From Oscillospiraceae bacterium (GTDB taxonomy: Bacteria > Bacillota > Clostridia > UBA1381 > UBA9506), in NCBI GenBank assembly GCA_015068905.1, contig SVJQ01000001.1, positions 1 to 64,000 of the forward strand: 64,000 nucleotides of DNA, written 5' to 3'. Below the pieces are notes generated by a model. That model was not told where the DNA came from. It was given only the letters and a program-made list of their open reading frames with translations, and ran no database searches. This document shows positions 34,884 through 43,094 of this stretch, in pieces. Positions within the stretch are counted from its first letter, which is position 1; each line of letters begins with the position of its first letter. The position numbers and the translations under genes are program-made.

Positions 34884-37190
34884 TTATTCGCTCCACACAA
34901 TTTCGTCATCGTCACTTTCTGCAGGGGGGAGTGCCGGCTCAGAAGGAGTAGTGGTGCCGGACTCTGGACTTGGTGGCGTGGTCGGATTCACAGCTTCACC
35001 TTCTGCGGGTGGGTTGTGTGCACCACTGCCGGGAGCAATTTCGTTTAAGCCCTGCTCTTCGTTTTCAATGGTATCGTCAATCTCGTCCTCCGGTGCTTCA
35101 TCTTCATCGTGAGATGAACAGAAGCTGTTGGGCTGTGTGCCGGATTTAAAATATTCAGTTCGCAGATTTGTACAAGTATCGCTGGCTATTCTGCCGGATT
35201 CCTGACAGATGCTTCTTGAAACCATGCCATCAGGGATAGGGATTGTCTTAATGGCTTCGCCTTGGTGAATGGTAGTCATAACCTGTCTCCAGACACTGGG
35301 GCTGGGACTACCCATACCGCTTGTGGATCTCGGTGTGTCATAACCAAACCAGACAACGCCTACATAGTTGGGTGTAAAGCCGGCAAACCAACGGTCAACA
35401 TAGTTATCGGATGTGCCGGTTTTACCGCCGGCAAAAATACCGGCAGGCTTTGCTGCAGTACCGGTACCATAGGTGACAACACCGGTCATCATCTGAATCA
35501 TAGAATACGCTGTGGTTTCACTCATAGCGCGAACGGTCTCTGGCTTGTTCTCTAAAATAACACGACCGCTTGCATCTATTACCTTAGTATATGTGGTAGG
35601 CTTGGTGTATATACCACTATTTACAAAGGCTGAATAAGCGGCGGTCATCTCTAAAACAGAAACGCCATCCGTTAAACCGCCCAAGCCTAACGAACTTAAG
35701 TATTTATCGGTATGCACCTCACCGTCAGCACGTTTTTCTGAGCTGACCAGCGTGGTAAAGCCAAGTTTTTTTGTCATAAAATCAAAGGAACGGTCAACGC
35801 CAACCTTGTCAAGGACGCGAACAGCCGCCAGGTTACGGGATTTCTCCAGCGCAACGCGGGTAGTGATGGGCCCTAAGAAGGCGCCATCGGCATTATGGGG
35901 GGTCCAGTTGCCGATTTGCAGGGGTGAATCGTGAACGATAGTTGCCGGTGTAATGACGCCGTATTCAATGGCGGGTGCATACACGGCAAGAGGCTTAATG
36001 GTAGAACCGGGCTGGCGCAGGGTTTGGGTTGCGCGGTTTAAAACACGGTTACCGACTTTTTCACCACGGCCACCGACAATGCCTTTAACCTGACCGGTGT
36101 AGGGATCCATAACGACCATAGAAGATTGAGGCTTGTTCTCGCCGGAACCGGGGAAGTTGCTTTCGTTTCCGAAAACGGATTCCATAGCGTTTTGCACTTT
36201 GGGGTCAACGTTAGCGTAAATTTTCAGTCCGCCTTTAAAGATTGCCTTGGTGGCTTCACTTTCAGACATTTTATTTTTGGTCATCAAGTCGTTCATAACG
36301 TCAATGATGAGCTGGTCTGTGTAATAGGACTGAATGCTGCTGTTTTTAATCTGAGCAGTACCCTTAATCAGGTTTAAAGGCTCGTTGACAGCAGCATCAT
36401 GCTCTTCCTGAGAAATGTAACCAAGCTCCAGCATTTTGGCAAGCACAAGCTCTTGCTTATTCTTATGTGCTTCATAATTAACAAGAGGGTCAAACTTACT
36501 GGGGTATTGGGTTATGCCTGCGATAGAGGCACACTCAGCCAAAGAAAGTTTTGACACATCTTTGCTGTAATATACGTTAGAGGCAGTCTGAACACCGTGG
36601 CAACCCTGACCTAAATAAATGGTGTTCATATACATTTCAATAATTTCGTCTTTCGACATCTTTTTTTCCAGATTCAGCGCCCGGACAATTTCCTGAATCT
36701 TACGGATGGGTGAACGCTTATTGTCACCGGTAATGTTTTTAATGAGCTGTTGCGTAATAGTAGAACCGCCGTGAGAGTTGTTGCCTTTAAAAATGTACCC
36801 GATAACCGCGCTGAGGGTACGCTTCCAGTCAACGCCGTGATGCTCTAAGAAACGTTCATCCTCAATGGCGATAAAGGCTTTACTCAGCATTTCGGGCGTG
36901 TTTTCCAAATCGACCCAAATGCGGTTCTGGTCTGCATGCATGCGGTCGTATTCCACTTCTTTACCGGTTGCTTCATCAATGTAATACACAACTGAGGCAA
37001 GGTCTAAGTTATACTCCTGAGCAATCAGATCAGTACTGTTATCAATAAACCCAAAAGCCGCTCCTGCAATCACAGATGCAAGTAATACAGCAACAATGCA
37101 GCAGATACAAACAATCCGCTTCAAAACTTTTCCAATGGACACTTTTTTCTTTTTGTGTCTTCGTTTGGGACTTGTTTCGGTTCTTCTCAT
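34884..37190 (-). CDS. Class A penicillin-binding protein (PBP1a type)
   Basis: A bifunctional peptidoglycan synthase of 768 residues. It has a short basic cytosolic tail, one transmembrane helix (about residues 24-48), the GT51 glycosyltransferase domain with its catalytic Glu in IAIEDERFLEHHGVDWKR near residue 110, and the transpeptidase domain with STIKP, the SRN motif and KTGTSDNYVDRW. The last 80 residues are acidic and Pro-, Ser- and Thr-rich, typical of secreted tails. The start at ATG 37190 follows an AAAGGATG box; an upstream TTG at 37214 lacks one. Confidence 0.94.
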   Translation of the reverse strand: MRRTETSPKRRHKKKKVSIGKVLKRIVCICCIVAVLLASVIAGAAFGFIDNSTDLIAQEYNLDLASVVYYIDEATGKEVEYDRMHADQNRIWVDLENTPEMLSKAFIAIEDERFLEHHGVDWKRTLSAVIGYIFKGNNSHGGSTITQQLIKNITGDNKRSPIRKIQEIVRALNLEKKMSKDEIIEMYMNTIYLGQGCHGVQTASNVYYSKDVSKLSLAECASIAGITQYPSKFDPLVNYEAHKNKQELVLAKMLELGYISQEEHDAAVNEPLNLIKGTAQIKNSSIQSYYTDQLIIDVMNDLMTKNKMSESEATKAIFKGGLKIYANVDPKVQNAMESVFGNESNFPGSGENKPQSSMVVMDPYTGQVKGIVGGRGEKVGNRVLNRATQTLRQPGSTIKPLAVYAPAIEYGVITPATIVHDSPLQIGNWTPHNADGAFLGPITTRVALEKSRNLAAVRVLDKVGVDRSFDFMTKKLGFTTLVSSEKRADGEVHTDKYLSSLGLGGLTDGVSVLEMTAAYSAFVNSGIYTKPTTYTKVIDASGRVILENKPETVRAMSETTAYSMIQMMTGVVTYGTGTAAKPAGIFAGGKTGTSDNYVDRWFAGFTPNYVGVVWFGYDTPRSTSGMGSPSPSVWRQVMTTIHQGEAIKTIPIPDGMVSRSICQESGRIASDTCTNLRTEYFKSGTQPNSFCSSHDEDEAPEDEIDDTIENEEQGLNEIAPGSGAHNPPAEGEAVNPTTPPSPESGTTTPSEPALPPAESDDDEIVWSE

Positions 37191-37370
37191 ACCGTCACAT
37201 CCTTTTTGCAACAATTTCGCTATAAATTTTTACATCGCGTAAAACTTTTGTTTTTATAAAACATCTTATCATATATATTATAATCAATAAACTTTACAAA
37301 AGTATTACAGAATGCTGTTTTTTATATTAAATACAAGAATCAGCAGAAAACGTGTATTTTTCACGCAATA

Positions 37371-37400
37371 AAAAAAGACCGCCGATTAGCGGTCTTTTTT
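37371..37400. terminator. Terminator of the creatininase-family gene
   Basis: AAAAAAGACCGC pairs with GCGGTCTTTTTT around a 6-base loop; the run of T on the minus strand serves the creatininase-like gene. Confidence 0.85.
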
Positions 37401-37404
37401 ATTG

Positions 37405-38151
37405 CTACTGAATTGCTTTGTTTAAATATTCCAATGATTTTGCTACCATTTCGTCGCCCAGTTCTGTGGAGGCTTCAGCGGCACTGGCGGTGAACCAATG
37501 CTTGATATCGCCTAATCTTTCGAGCTTGACAGCATCAGGGTAGAGCGACATTAAAATGGAGCATTCATATTTGCCGGCGTGGTCATAACCGGTAGCGTTC
37601 TGCACTTCTGTGCTCATTGTGGGGATAACCTTAATCCAGGAGAAGGGGTCATCGCCGCCGCCTAAATTTTCATAATAGGACGCGTAAGTTTCGCTGCCCC
37701 ACCAGCCTCTGCCCTGAGTTTTTTCTAAATATCTCATAATGGCTCTTTGAGAAGCCTTCATATAGGACAAGGTCATAGGCTTTAAATTTTCCTGCTCAAA
37801 CTGGTGGTGAATGACAACATAAATATTTCTGAGGCCTGCATCTAACATATTGGTGAAAATATTCATGAGGTATGCTTCAAAAATATCTTCTTCAATGTGT
37901 ACCGTGCCGCTGGTTTCATCAGCTACAGCATAGCTTGAAGGACTGTAGTAAATAGAAGGGGCAATCATCAGCTCTTTTGTTTCAGCCAGCTTTTTGATTA
38001 ACCCTTCAGCTACCAGTGTATCACATCCATAAGAGCAATGTGGACCGTGATATTCAACGGTACCACCGCAAATAACGAAGGGAATCCGGTTTTCCTTTAC
38101 ACGGTTAAGCTCTCTGGGAAAGCTCATATTCATTTCCATATTAATTTCCAT
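37405..38151 (-). CDS. Creatininase-family amidohydrolase
   Basis: A protein of about 248 residues in the creatininase/FAPy-hydrolase fold, a metal-dependent cytoplasmic amidohydrolase. Family features are VEYHGPHCSYGCDT (the E and His/Asp metal ligands), the VVIHHQFEQEN histidine pair and YDHAGKYECSI. The start is unclear: a row of methionines follows (38151, 38139), with AAAGGAT just upstream. Creatininases open cyclic amides, but the substrate varies widely. It lies 112 bases downstream of a creatinase-like gene on the same strand, as in creatinine pathways, so the two may act in sequence. Confidence 0.85.
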   Translation of the reverse strand: MEINMEMNMSFPRELNRVKENRIPFVICGGTVEYHGPHCSYGCDTLVAEGLIKKLAETKELMIAPSIYYSPSSYAVADETSGTVHIEEDIFEAYLMNIFTNMLDAGLRNIYVVIHHQFEQENLKPMTLSYMKASQRAIMRYLEKTQGRGWWGSETYASYYENLGGGDDPFSWIKVIPTMSTEVQNATGYDHAGKYECSILMSLYPDAVKLERLGDIKHWFTASAAEASTELGDEMVAKSLEYLNKAIQ

Positions 38152-38245
38152 ATCCTTTCTGCCCACAAATAATCACTTATAACAGCACGCCTTTCATCGT
38201 GGGCGGATAAAGCGAGCAGTATAATTTTCTTTCATTTAAAAATTG

Positions 38246-38274
38246 CCGAGCCCGGCAAAAATGCCGGAGCTCGG
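38246..38274 (-). terminator. Hairpin after the creatinase-like gene
   Basis: CCGAG-CCC-GGC pairs with GCC-GG-AGC-TCGG with one bulge around AAAAAT; on the minus strand a T-run follows at 38239-38243. Confidence 0.6.
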
Positions 38275-38290
38275 ACAAAACAGTTCTATA

Positions 38291-39463
38291 TTAGAATTCC
38301 AGTTCAATGATGCCCTTGTTTAAGTAGTCGGTCATCTTGCGGCAGCCGTCTTTTGTGATAGCAGCGCCGATTTCCCATCTGCAGCCGAAGCCCTTACCCA
38401 TAATAAAGGTATCAACCTGGAAGGTCATGTTTTCTTCCAGCGGATAGTCACTGGTGGTTTCCATCCAGGGAGCTTCAACCTCGATCATACCGGTACCATG
38501 GCAGGGGCCGTAAACGAAGCTGTCTTTATAGCCGTTTTCAACATACATATTGTAGAAGCCCTTAGCAACATCAGAAGCGATAACGCCAGCCTTGAGCTGA
38601 TCGATGGTCCAATCGTGAGCCTGCTTACAGAACTCAACAACCTGTCTTCTTTCGCCTTCCAGTTTACCCATAACAACGGGAAGACCGATAGCAGGGGAGT
38701 AACCGTCAATCTTAGCGGACAGGTTCAGCTGAACGATGTCGCCCTTGTTGATGGTACGATAGCCGGAACGGCTGATTGCGTGGCTGGTGGATTTTTCGCT
38801 GAAGACATACATGGGCAGACCTTCATATTCAGCGCCTTCTTCATAAATAACACGCTGAGCCACACCAACCATCTGCAATTCGGTTACGCCGGGCTTTAAC
38901 TGACGGATAACTTCATCAGTTGCCAGGTCAACGATACGGAAGCCTTCCTGAATACAAGCCAGCTCGTTAGCACTCTTGATTTTACGGAGCTCAACCATAA
39001 TGTCGTTGCACTTGGAAATTTCAGCTTTGGGGAAGCTGTCCTTTAAGCCTTCATAGATGGGCAGGGTGCATTCAACATAGCTACCCAGACCGATTTTGAT
39101 ATGTTCACCGGTTACACCGATTGCTTTAAATACGTCAGCAAAAGTGCTTGCCTGCAGCTCGGGGTAAGAGGGGTCAGCAGATTCTCTGAACTCACGCAGG
39201 CAGAAGATTTTATCCATCTTAGCAACGTCCTGTGCGAAGATGATACATTCAGGGCCAACCATAAGTGCTGCCTGACCGTTTGCAGCAATAGCAACACCGG
39301 CACGTTCAAACAGGGGCCAGAAGCCGCTGAAGTATCTGGCATTAGCATAGTCAGACTCAGTGGAGCAAACCACCATAACGTCTAAGCCTTTGTCTGCAAC
39401 TAATTTTGCAGCTCTTTTAATTCTTTCCTGATATTCGTAATCAGGGATACAAATTCTTGACAT
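38291..39463 (-). CDS. Creatinase-like M24 family hydrolase with altered metal site
   Basis: A 390-residue pita-bread-fold protein with an N-terminal creatinase domain and a C-terminal M24 domain. Of the five usual metal ligands in aminopeptidase P, the first two aspartates are absent (N247 in VQLNLSAK, and A258 in PAIG), while H322 (CHGTG) and E364 (RWEIG) remain and the third acid is D351. Loss of the Asp pair is known in metal-free creatinase, so a hydrolase of a guanidine or urea-like compound is possible. AAAGGAGATG before ATG 39463 sets the start; a longer upstream frame is disfavoured. Confidence 0.85.
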   Translation of the reverse strand: MSRICIPDYEYQERIKRAAKLVADKGLDVMVVCSTESDYANARYFSGFWPLFERAGVAIAANGQAALMVGPECIIFAQDVAKMDKIFCLREFRESADPSYPELQASTFADVFKAIGVTGEHIKIGLGSYVECTLPIYEGLKDSFPKAEISKCNDIMVELRKIKSANELACIQEGFRIVDLATDEVIRQLKPGVTELQMVGVAQRVIYEEGAEYEGLPMYVFSEKSTSHAISRSGYRTINKGDIVQLNLSAKIDGYSPAIGLPVVMGKLEGERRQVVEFCKQAHDWTIDQLKAGVIASDVAKGFYNMYVENGYKDSFVYGPCHGTGMIEVEAPWMETTSDYPLEENMTFQVDTFIMGKGFGCRWEIGAAITKDGCRKMTDYLNKGIIELEF

Positions 39464-39589
39464 AAAAACATCTCCTTTAAAATAAGATAATGTGTTACTT
39501 ACAGTATATCGCACCTGTTTGGATTTGTATTTAGAAAATCTTTAATACTTTTTGTATTATTTTAAATTTATTTAATTTTAGATAAACTA

Positions 39590-39617
39590 TTGACATATGA
39601 ATTCTGCGTGATACAAT
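39590..39617 (+). promoter_or_regulatory. Promoter of the first AraC regulator
   Basis: TTGACA (39590-39595), 16 bases, TACAAT (39612-39617), 31 bases before the regulator start, in the divergent gap to the creatinase-like gene. Confidence 0.65.
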
Positions 39618-39647
39618 AGAAGTGAATCTTAAGGGGTGATAAGGCTT

Positions 39648-40520
39648 ATGGAATATAAATTGAAGCGGTTTTGCTATGCAATCACCGTCAGTAAAATTGC
39701 AAATTTGCACTATTTTGAGTTTACAAATCAGTTTCACACAGAGAAGGAAAGTCACGCCTTTTGTGAGCTTTTATATGTTGACAGCGGCTTTATCACCGTT
39801 GATGCTGACAATTATCAGGGCATCGTCAGAGAAAACCAGGTGATTGTTCATAAAAGTAATGAGCCACACTCGCTTTCCTGCCCGGAGGATGAGGCGTCAA
39901 ACGTCATCATTATCGGCTTTGCCTGCGATAATCGTGAGCTGGATGTTTTTTCTGAAGCACCGGTAACCTTGAATGAATCTCAAAAGAAACTGCTGACTGA
40001 GATTATCCGTGAGGGGCGAAATGTTTTTGAAGCACCTTATGATATTCCCGGACAGAAGGATATGAAAAAAAGAAAAGAGTATCCCTTTGGCGCCGATCAG
40101 CTGATAAAGATTAAGCTTGAAAATCTTTTTATTGAGCTGATTCGGAGCAAAAACAACGTTTTCGTGGATGAACCAAGGGATATTTCTGATGATAAAATTC
40201 AGGAAGTGCTTAGATATCTCAATGAAAATTTTAAAGAAAAAATCAAGCTTTCTGAACTTTGCTTTTTATTCGGAACCAACGCCACAACCCTTTGCAATAA
40301 ATTCCGTGATGCTTACGGCGAAACCATTATTTCCTATATTAATAAACGGAAAATTAAGGAAGCAAAACGTTTGATGCGAAGCGGCAGCTATAACCTGACT
40401 GAGATTGCATCCATCGTTGGTTTTTCTTCAGTGCATTATTTCAGCCGTATTTTTAAGCAGTATGAAAAGCAGGCACCTACTGCCTATCTGAAGACGATTA
40501 AGGCAAGGCTTATGATGTAA
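39648..40520 (+). CDS. AraC-family transcription regulator
   Basis: A 290-residue regulator with an N-terminal cupin-like sensor half (about residues 10-105, including VIVHKSNEPHSLSCPE) and two C-terminal helix-turn-helix motifs (IKLSELCFLFGTNATTLCNKF and NLTEIASIVGFSSVHYFSRIFK). ATG 39648 follows AAGGGG. It is divergent from the creatinase-like/creatininase pair with a shared gap of about 185 bases, so it probably controls them, using an unknown effector. Confidence 0.9.
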   Translation: MEYKLKRFCYAITVSKIANLHYFEFTNQFHTEKESHAFCELLYVDSGFITVDADNYQGIVRENQVIVHKSNEPHSLSCPEDEASNVIIIGFACDNRELDVFSEAPVTLNESQKKLLTEIIREGRNVFEAPYDIPGQKDMKKRKEYPFGADQLIKIKLENLFIELIRSKNNVFVDEPRDISDDKIQEVLRYLNENFKEKIKLSELCFLFGTNATTLCNKFRDAYGETIISYINKRKIKEAKRLMRSGSYNLTEIASIVGFSSVHYFSRIFKQYEKQAPTAYLKTIKARLMM

Positions 40521-40619
40521 TGCATTTCTTTCGGTCTGTATTCTTGCAGGAATGCTGTCATATAAAAGGAAAGGCGTGTCAATATAAAAATAAATTTTAA
40601 ATATTTAGCAGAAAAATGC

Positions 40620-40648
40620 TTGACAAACTGAAAAACTTATAGTAAAAT
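40620..40648 (+). promoter_or_regulatory. tRNA-Met promoter
   Basis: TTGACA (40620-40625), 17 bases, TAAAAT (40643-40648), 17 bases before the tRNA. Confidence 0.75.
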
Positions 40649-40664
40649 ACTATTTGTTGTTTAT

Positions 40665-40741
40665 GGCGGCGTGGCTCAGTTGGTCAGAGCAAACGGTTCA
40701 TACCCGTTAGGTCGGCGGTTCGAATCCACCCGCCGCTACCA
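40665..40741 (+). tRNA. tRNA-Met (CAT), elongator type
   Basis: A 77-base cloverleaf with encoded CCA. The acceptor GGCGGCG pairs with CGCCGCT, the anticodon loop is TTCATAC, and the T-loop is GGTTCGAATCC. The first pair is G-U, not the C/A mismatch of initiators, so it is elongator Met; tRNA-Ile2 (lysidine) is a less likely reading. Confidence 0.93.
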
Positions 40742-40742
40742 G

Positions 40743-40775
40743 AAAAAGCGACTTGTTTCGACAAGTCGCTTTTTT
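40743..40775 (+). terminator. Terminator after tRNA-Met
   Basis: AAAAAGCGACTTGT pairs with ACAAGTCGCTTTTT around a TTCG tetraloop, followed by T. Confidence 0.9.
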
Positions 40776-40808
40776 CAATGAAATTTGCCTTGCGGCACAT
40801 GAACTGAT

Positions 40809-41624
40809 TTAGCTTTTTCTATACCGACTTGGCGGTGCACCGAAATGTGCCCGAAAGCAACGGGTAAAATAATTTGCATCAGAAAAACCGCATTCTGCAG
40901 CGACTTGGCTTATGCTCAGGTCGCTGTTTTTTATTATCTCCTTCGCTTTTTCCAATCGAAAGATTTTTAAATAAGTCATAGGCGAAAGGCCGGTGGCTTT
41001 TTTAAATTTGCGGCAAAGATGCGCCGGGGTATAGCTAAAAGTTTCGCAGAGAGTGGCGGTGCTGATTTCCTGCCCGGCGTTTTCTTCCAGAAAGTCAACA
41101 ATTTTTCTGACAGAATGGTTTTGCGGTTTTGCGTGCAATTCGGCAAGTTCCTTTTGAAACAATAGCCCGAGCAGGCGATAAATGTTCGCGGTTGTTTCCC
41201 ACGCGTTGTTTCTGTCACTCTTACAAATGTTGTCTGTACAAAAGAGAATGTCTTGATCTGATGTGATGCTGTTAAAAACAGCACGACCGTCATAGATTGC
41301 CGGAAGTGTGCTTTTACAAATTTCAGTTTCGTTATAAAAACTGCGGATATCAAACATTAAAACGTCATATTCTACAGCCTCTTTTGCGGTATAGCCTTTG
41401 TGCAATACCTTGGGCGGTATGATTGCCAGTTCACCTGCCGAGAGAGTCAAGTGGCGAGTGTTATGTTCAAGGTGCATTGTGCCGCGTCTGATGCGCAAAA
41501 GCTCTATGCGGTCGTGCCAATGAAGACGAAAGCAACTGCTATTTGGTTTAATGTAAAAATGCAATACCTTTACGGCGGCTGCACTGTATTCTATGGGGCT
41601 TTGTTCCAATAAATTCTGTTTCAT
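40809..41624 (-). CDS. AraC-family transcription regulator
   Basis: A 271-residue regulator: an N-terminal cupin sugar-sensing half with FRLHWHDRIELLRIRRG and IPPKVLHKGYTA, then two helix-turn-helix units (ISTATLCETFSYTPAHLCRKF and SISQVAAECGFSDANYFTRCF), ending in PPSRYRKS. GGTGA lies before ATG 41624. It is divergent from the Gfo/Idh/MocA gene across 114 bases, its likely target. Confidence 0.9.
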   Translation of the reverse strand: MKQNLLEQSPIEYSAAAVKVLHFYIKPNSSCFRLHWHDRIELLRIRRGTMHLEHNTRHLTLSAGELAIIPPKVLHKGYTAKEAVEYDVLMFDIRSFYNETEICKSTLPAIYDGRAVFNSITSDQDILFCTDNICKSDRNNAWETTANIYRLLGLLFQKELAELHAKPQNHSVRKIVDFLEENAGQEISTATLCETFSYTPAHLCRKFKKATGLSPMTYLKIFRLEKAKEIIKNSDLSISQVAAECGFSDANYFTRCFRAHFGAPPSRYRKS

Positions 41625-41738
41625 TTTTTTCACCAAAATATCAAAATTATGCTAAAAAACGCAGGAAATATCCTATTAAAAAGCATAAATGTATGCTATC
41701 ATAAATTCAAAGAAAAATCAAGCAAGGGGAGAAAAAAG

Positions 41739-43037
41739 ATGAAACAATATTCTGTTCTTTTGATTGGGGCAGGAAGCCGTGGGTTGGCCTATACAAACAT
41801 TATGAAAAACTGCCCGAATCAGTTTAAGGTGGTTGCGGTGGCAGACCCCATAAAAAGCCGCGGTGACTTTATCTGTCGTGAACATAACATACAAGCAGAC
41901 GGGTGCTTTTCCTCCTGGGAGGAGGCGCTGTCCCGTCCGAAAATGGCAGATGTTGCGCTGATTTGCACAATGGATGATGAGCATTATGAACCGGCAATGC
42001 GGGCGATTGAGCTTGGCTATGACATTCTTTTGGAAAAACCGGTGGCACAAACGGCAAAAGAATGCGCCGATATTGCCCGTGCAGCGGCAGAAAAAGGGGT
42101 TAAGGTGCTGGTTTGCCACGTTTTGCGCTACACACCCTTTTATAAAAAGGTTAAAGAGCTTTTAATGGAGGACACCATTGGAGAGGTAATGTCTGCCATC
42201 TTGGTTGAGGCGGTGGGGCATACCCACCAGAGCCACAGCTATGTGCGCGGCAACTGGCACTCTGAGGAAGAAACAACACCGATGCTGCTTGCTAAAAGTT
42301 GCCACGATATCGACATTATCCAGTGGCTGCTCGATAAACCCTGCAAAAAGGTACAATCCTTCGGCAAGCTTTCTTATTTTTGCAAAGAAAATGCACCGGA
42401 GGGTGCGCCGGTGCGGTGTATTGACGGTGGCTGCCCCGTTGAGGCGACCTGCCCGTATAATTGCAAAAAGCTTTATTATGATGATAAGGACAATCAATGG
42501 TTCAGAAAGGCAAGCACACGGGGCATTGCCAAAGATGAAATCCCCACAGATGATGAGGTGATGGAAGCCCTTAAGACAACGGATTATGGCCTGTGTGTTT
42601 TTCATGCCAATAATGATGTGGTAGACCATCAGGTTGTGAATATGGAGTTTGACGGTGGCACAACCGTGTCCTTTACCATGAATGCTTTTAACCGGGGCGG
42701 TCGGTATATCAGGCTTTTTGGCACAAAAGGTGAGTTGTATGCCTATGCCGGTGATGATAACATTACAATTTTTACTTTTGAAGATGAAAAGATTGAAAAA
42801 ATCCCTATTCCCAAAGCGGATGAAAGCATTACCTCCGGTCACGGTGGCGGTGATATGGGCATTGTGAGTGAACTGTATGACTACCTCGGCGGAAATTACA
42901 CAGGGTTCTGTGCGGCGGATATTAACATTTCGGTGAAAAATCACTTAATCGGTTTTGCGGCAGAAAAAGCACGCCGCGCAGAAACCGTGGAGGATGTTGA
43001 TACATACTTTGCTGAGTACGGTTTTACGAATCAATAA
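41739..43037 (+). CDS. Gfo/Idh/MocA-family oxidoreductase
   Basis: A 432-residue NAD(P)-dependent sugar or cyclitol dehydrogenase. The N-terminal Rossmann motif is LLIGAGSRGLAY, followed by the family motif DILLEKPVAQT (EKP) and a C-terminal alpha/beta domain with the HDIDIIQWLL segment. A cysteine-rich insertion (CIDGGCPVEATCPYNCKK) is visible in the C-domain and resembles that in a known subgroup. GGGGAG before ATG 41739 sets the start; upstream in-frame codons have no ribosome binding site. It is divergent from an AraC regulator and convergent with the GH31 gene. The substrate is not known. Confidence 0.9.
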   Translation: MKQYSVLLIGAGSRGLAYTNIMKNCPNQFKVVAVADPIKSRGDFICREHNIQADGCFSSWEEALSRPKMADVALICTMDDEHYEPAMRAIELGYDILLEKPVAQTAKECADIARAAAEKGVKVLVCHVLRYTPFYKKVKELLMEDTIGEVMSAILVEAVGHTHQSHSYVRGNWHSEEETTPMLLAKSCHDIDIIQWLLDKPCKKVQSFGKLSYFCKENAPEGAPVRCIDGGCPVEATCPYNCKKLYYDDKDNQWFRKASTRGIAKDEIPTDDEVMEALKTTDYGLCVFHANNDVVDHQVVNMEFDGGTTVSFTMNAFNRGGRYIRLFGTKGELYAYAGDDNITIFTFEDEKIEKIPIPKADESITSGHGGGDMGIVSELYDYLGGNYTGFCAADINISVKNHLIGFAAEKARRAETVEDVDTYFAEYGFTNQ

Positions 43038-43055
43038 AATTTGTCAGACTAAAGA

Positions 43056-43088
43056 AAAAAAGACTTTGCATACGCAAAGCCTTTTTTT
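43056..43088. terminator. Hairpin terminator between Gfo/Idh/MocA and GH31 genes
   Basis: The core CTTTGC pairs with GCAAAG around ATAC, extended by A- and T-runs on either side, so it can serve both convergent genes. Confidence 0.7.
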
Positions 43089-43094
43089 CTTTTA

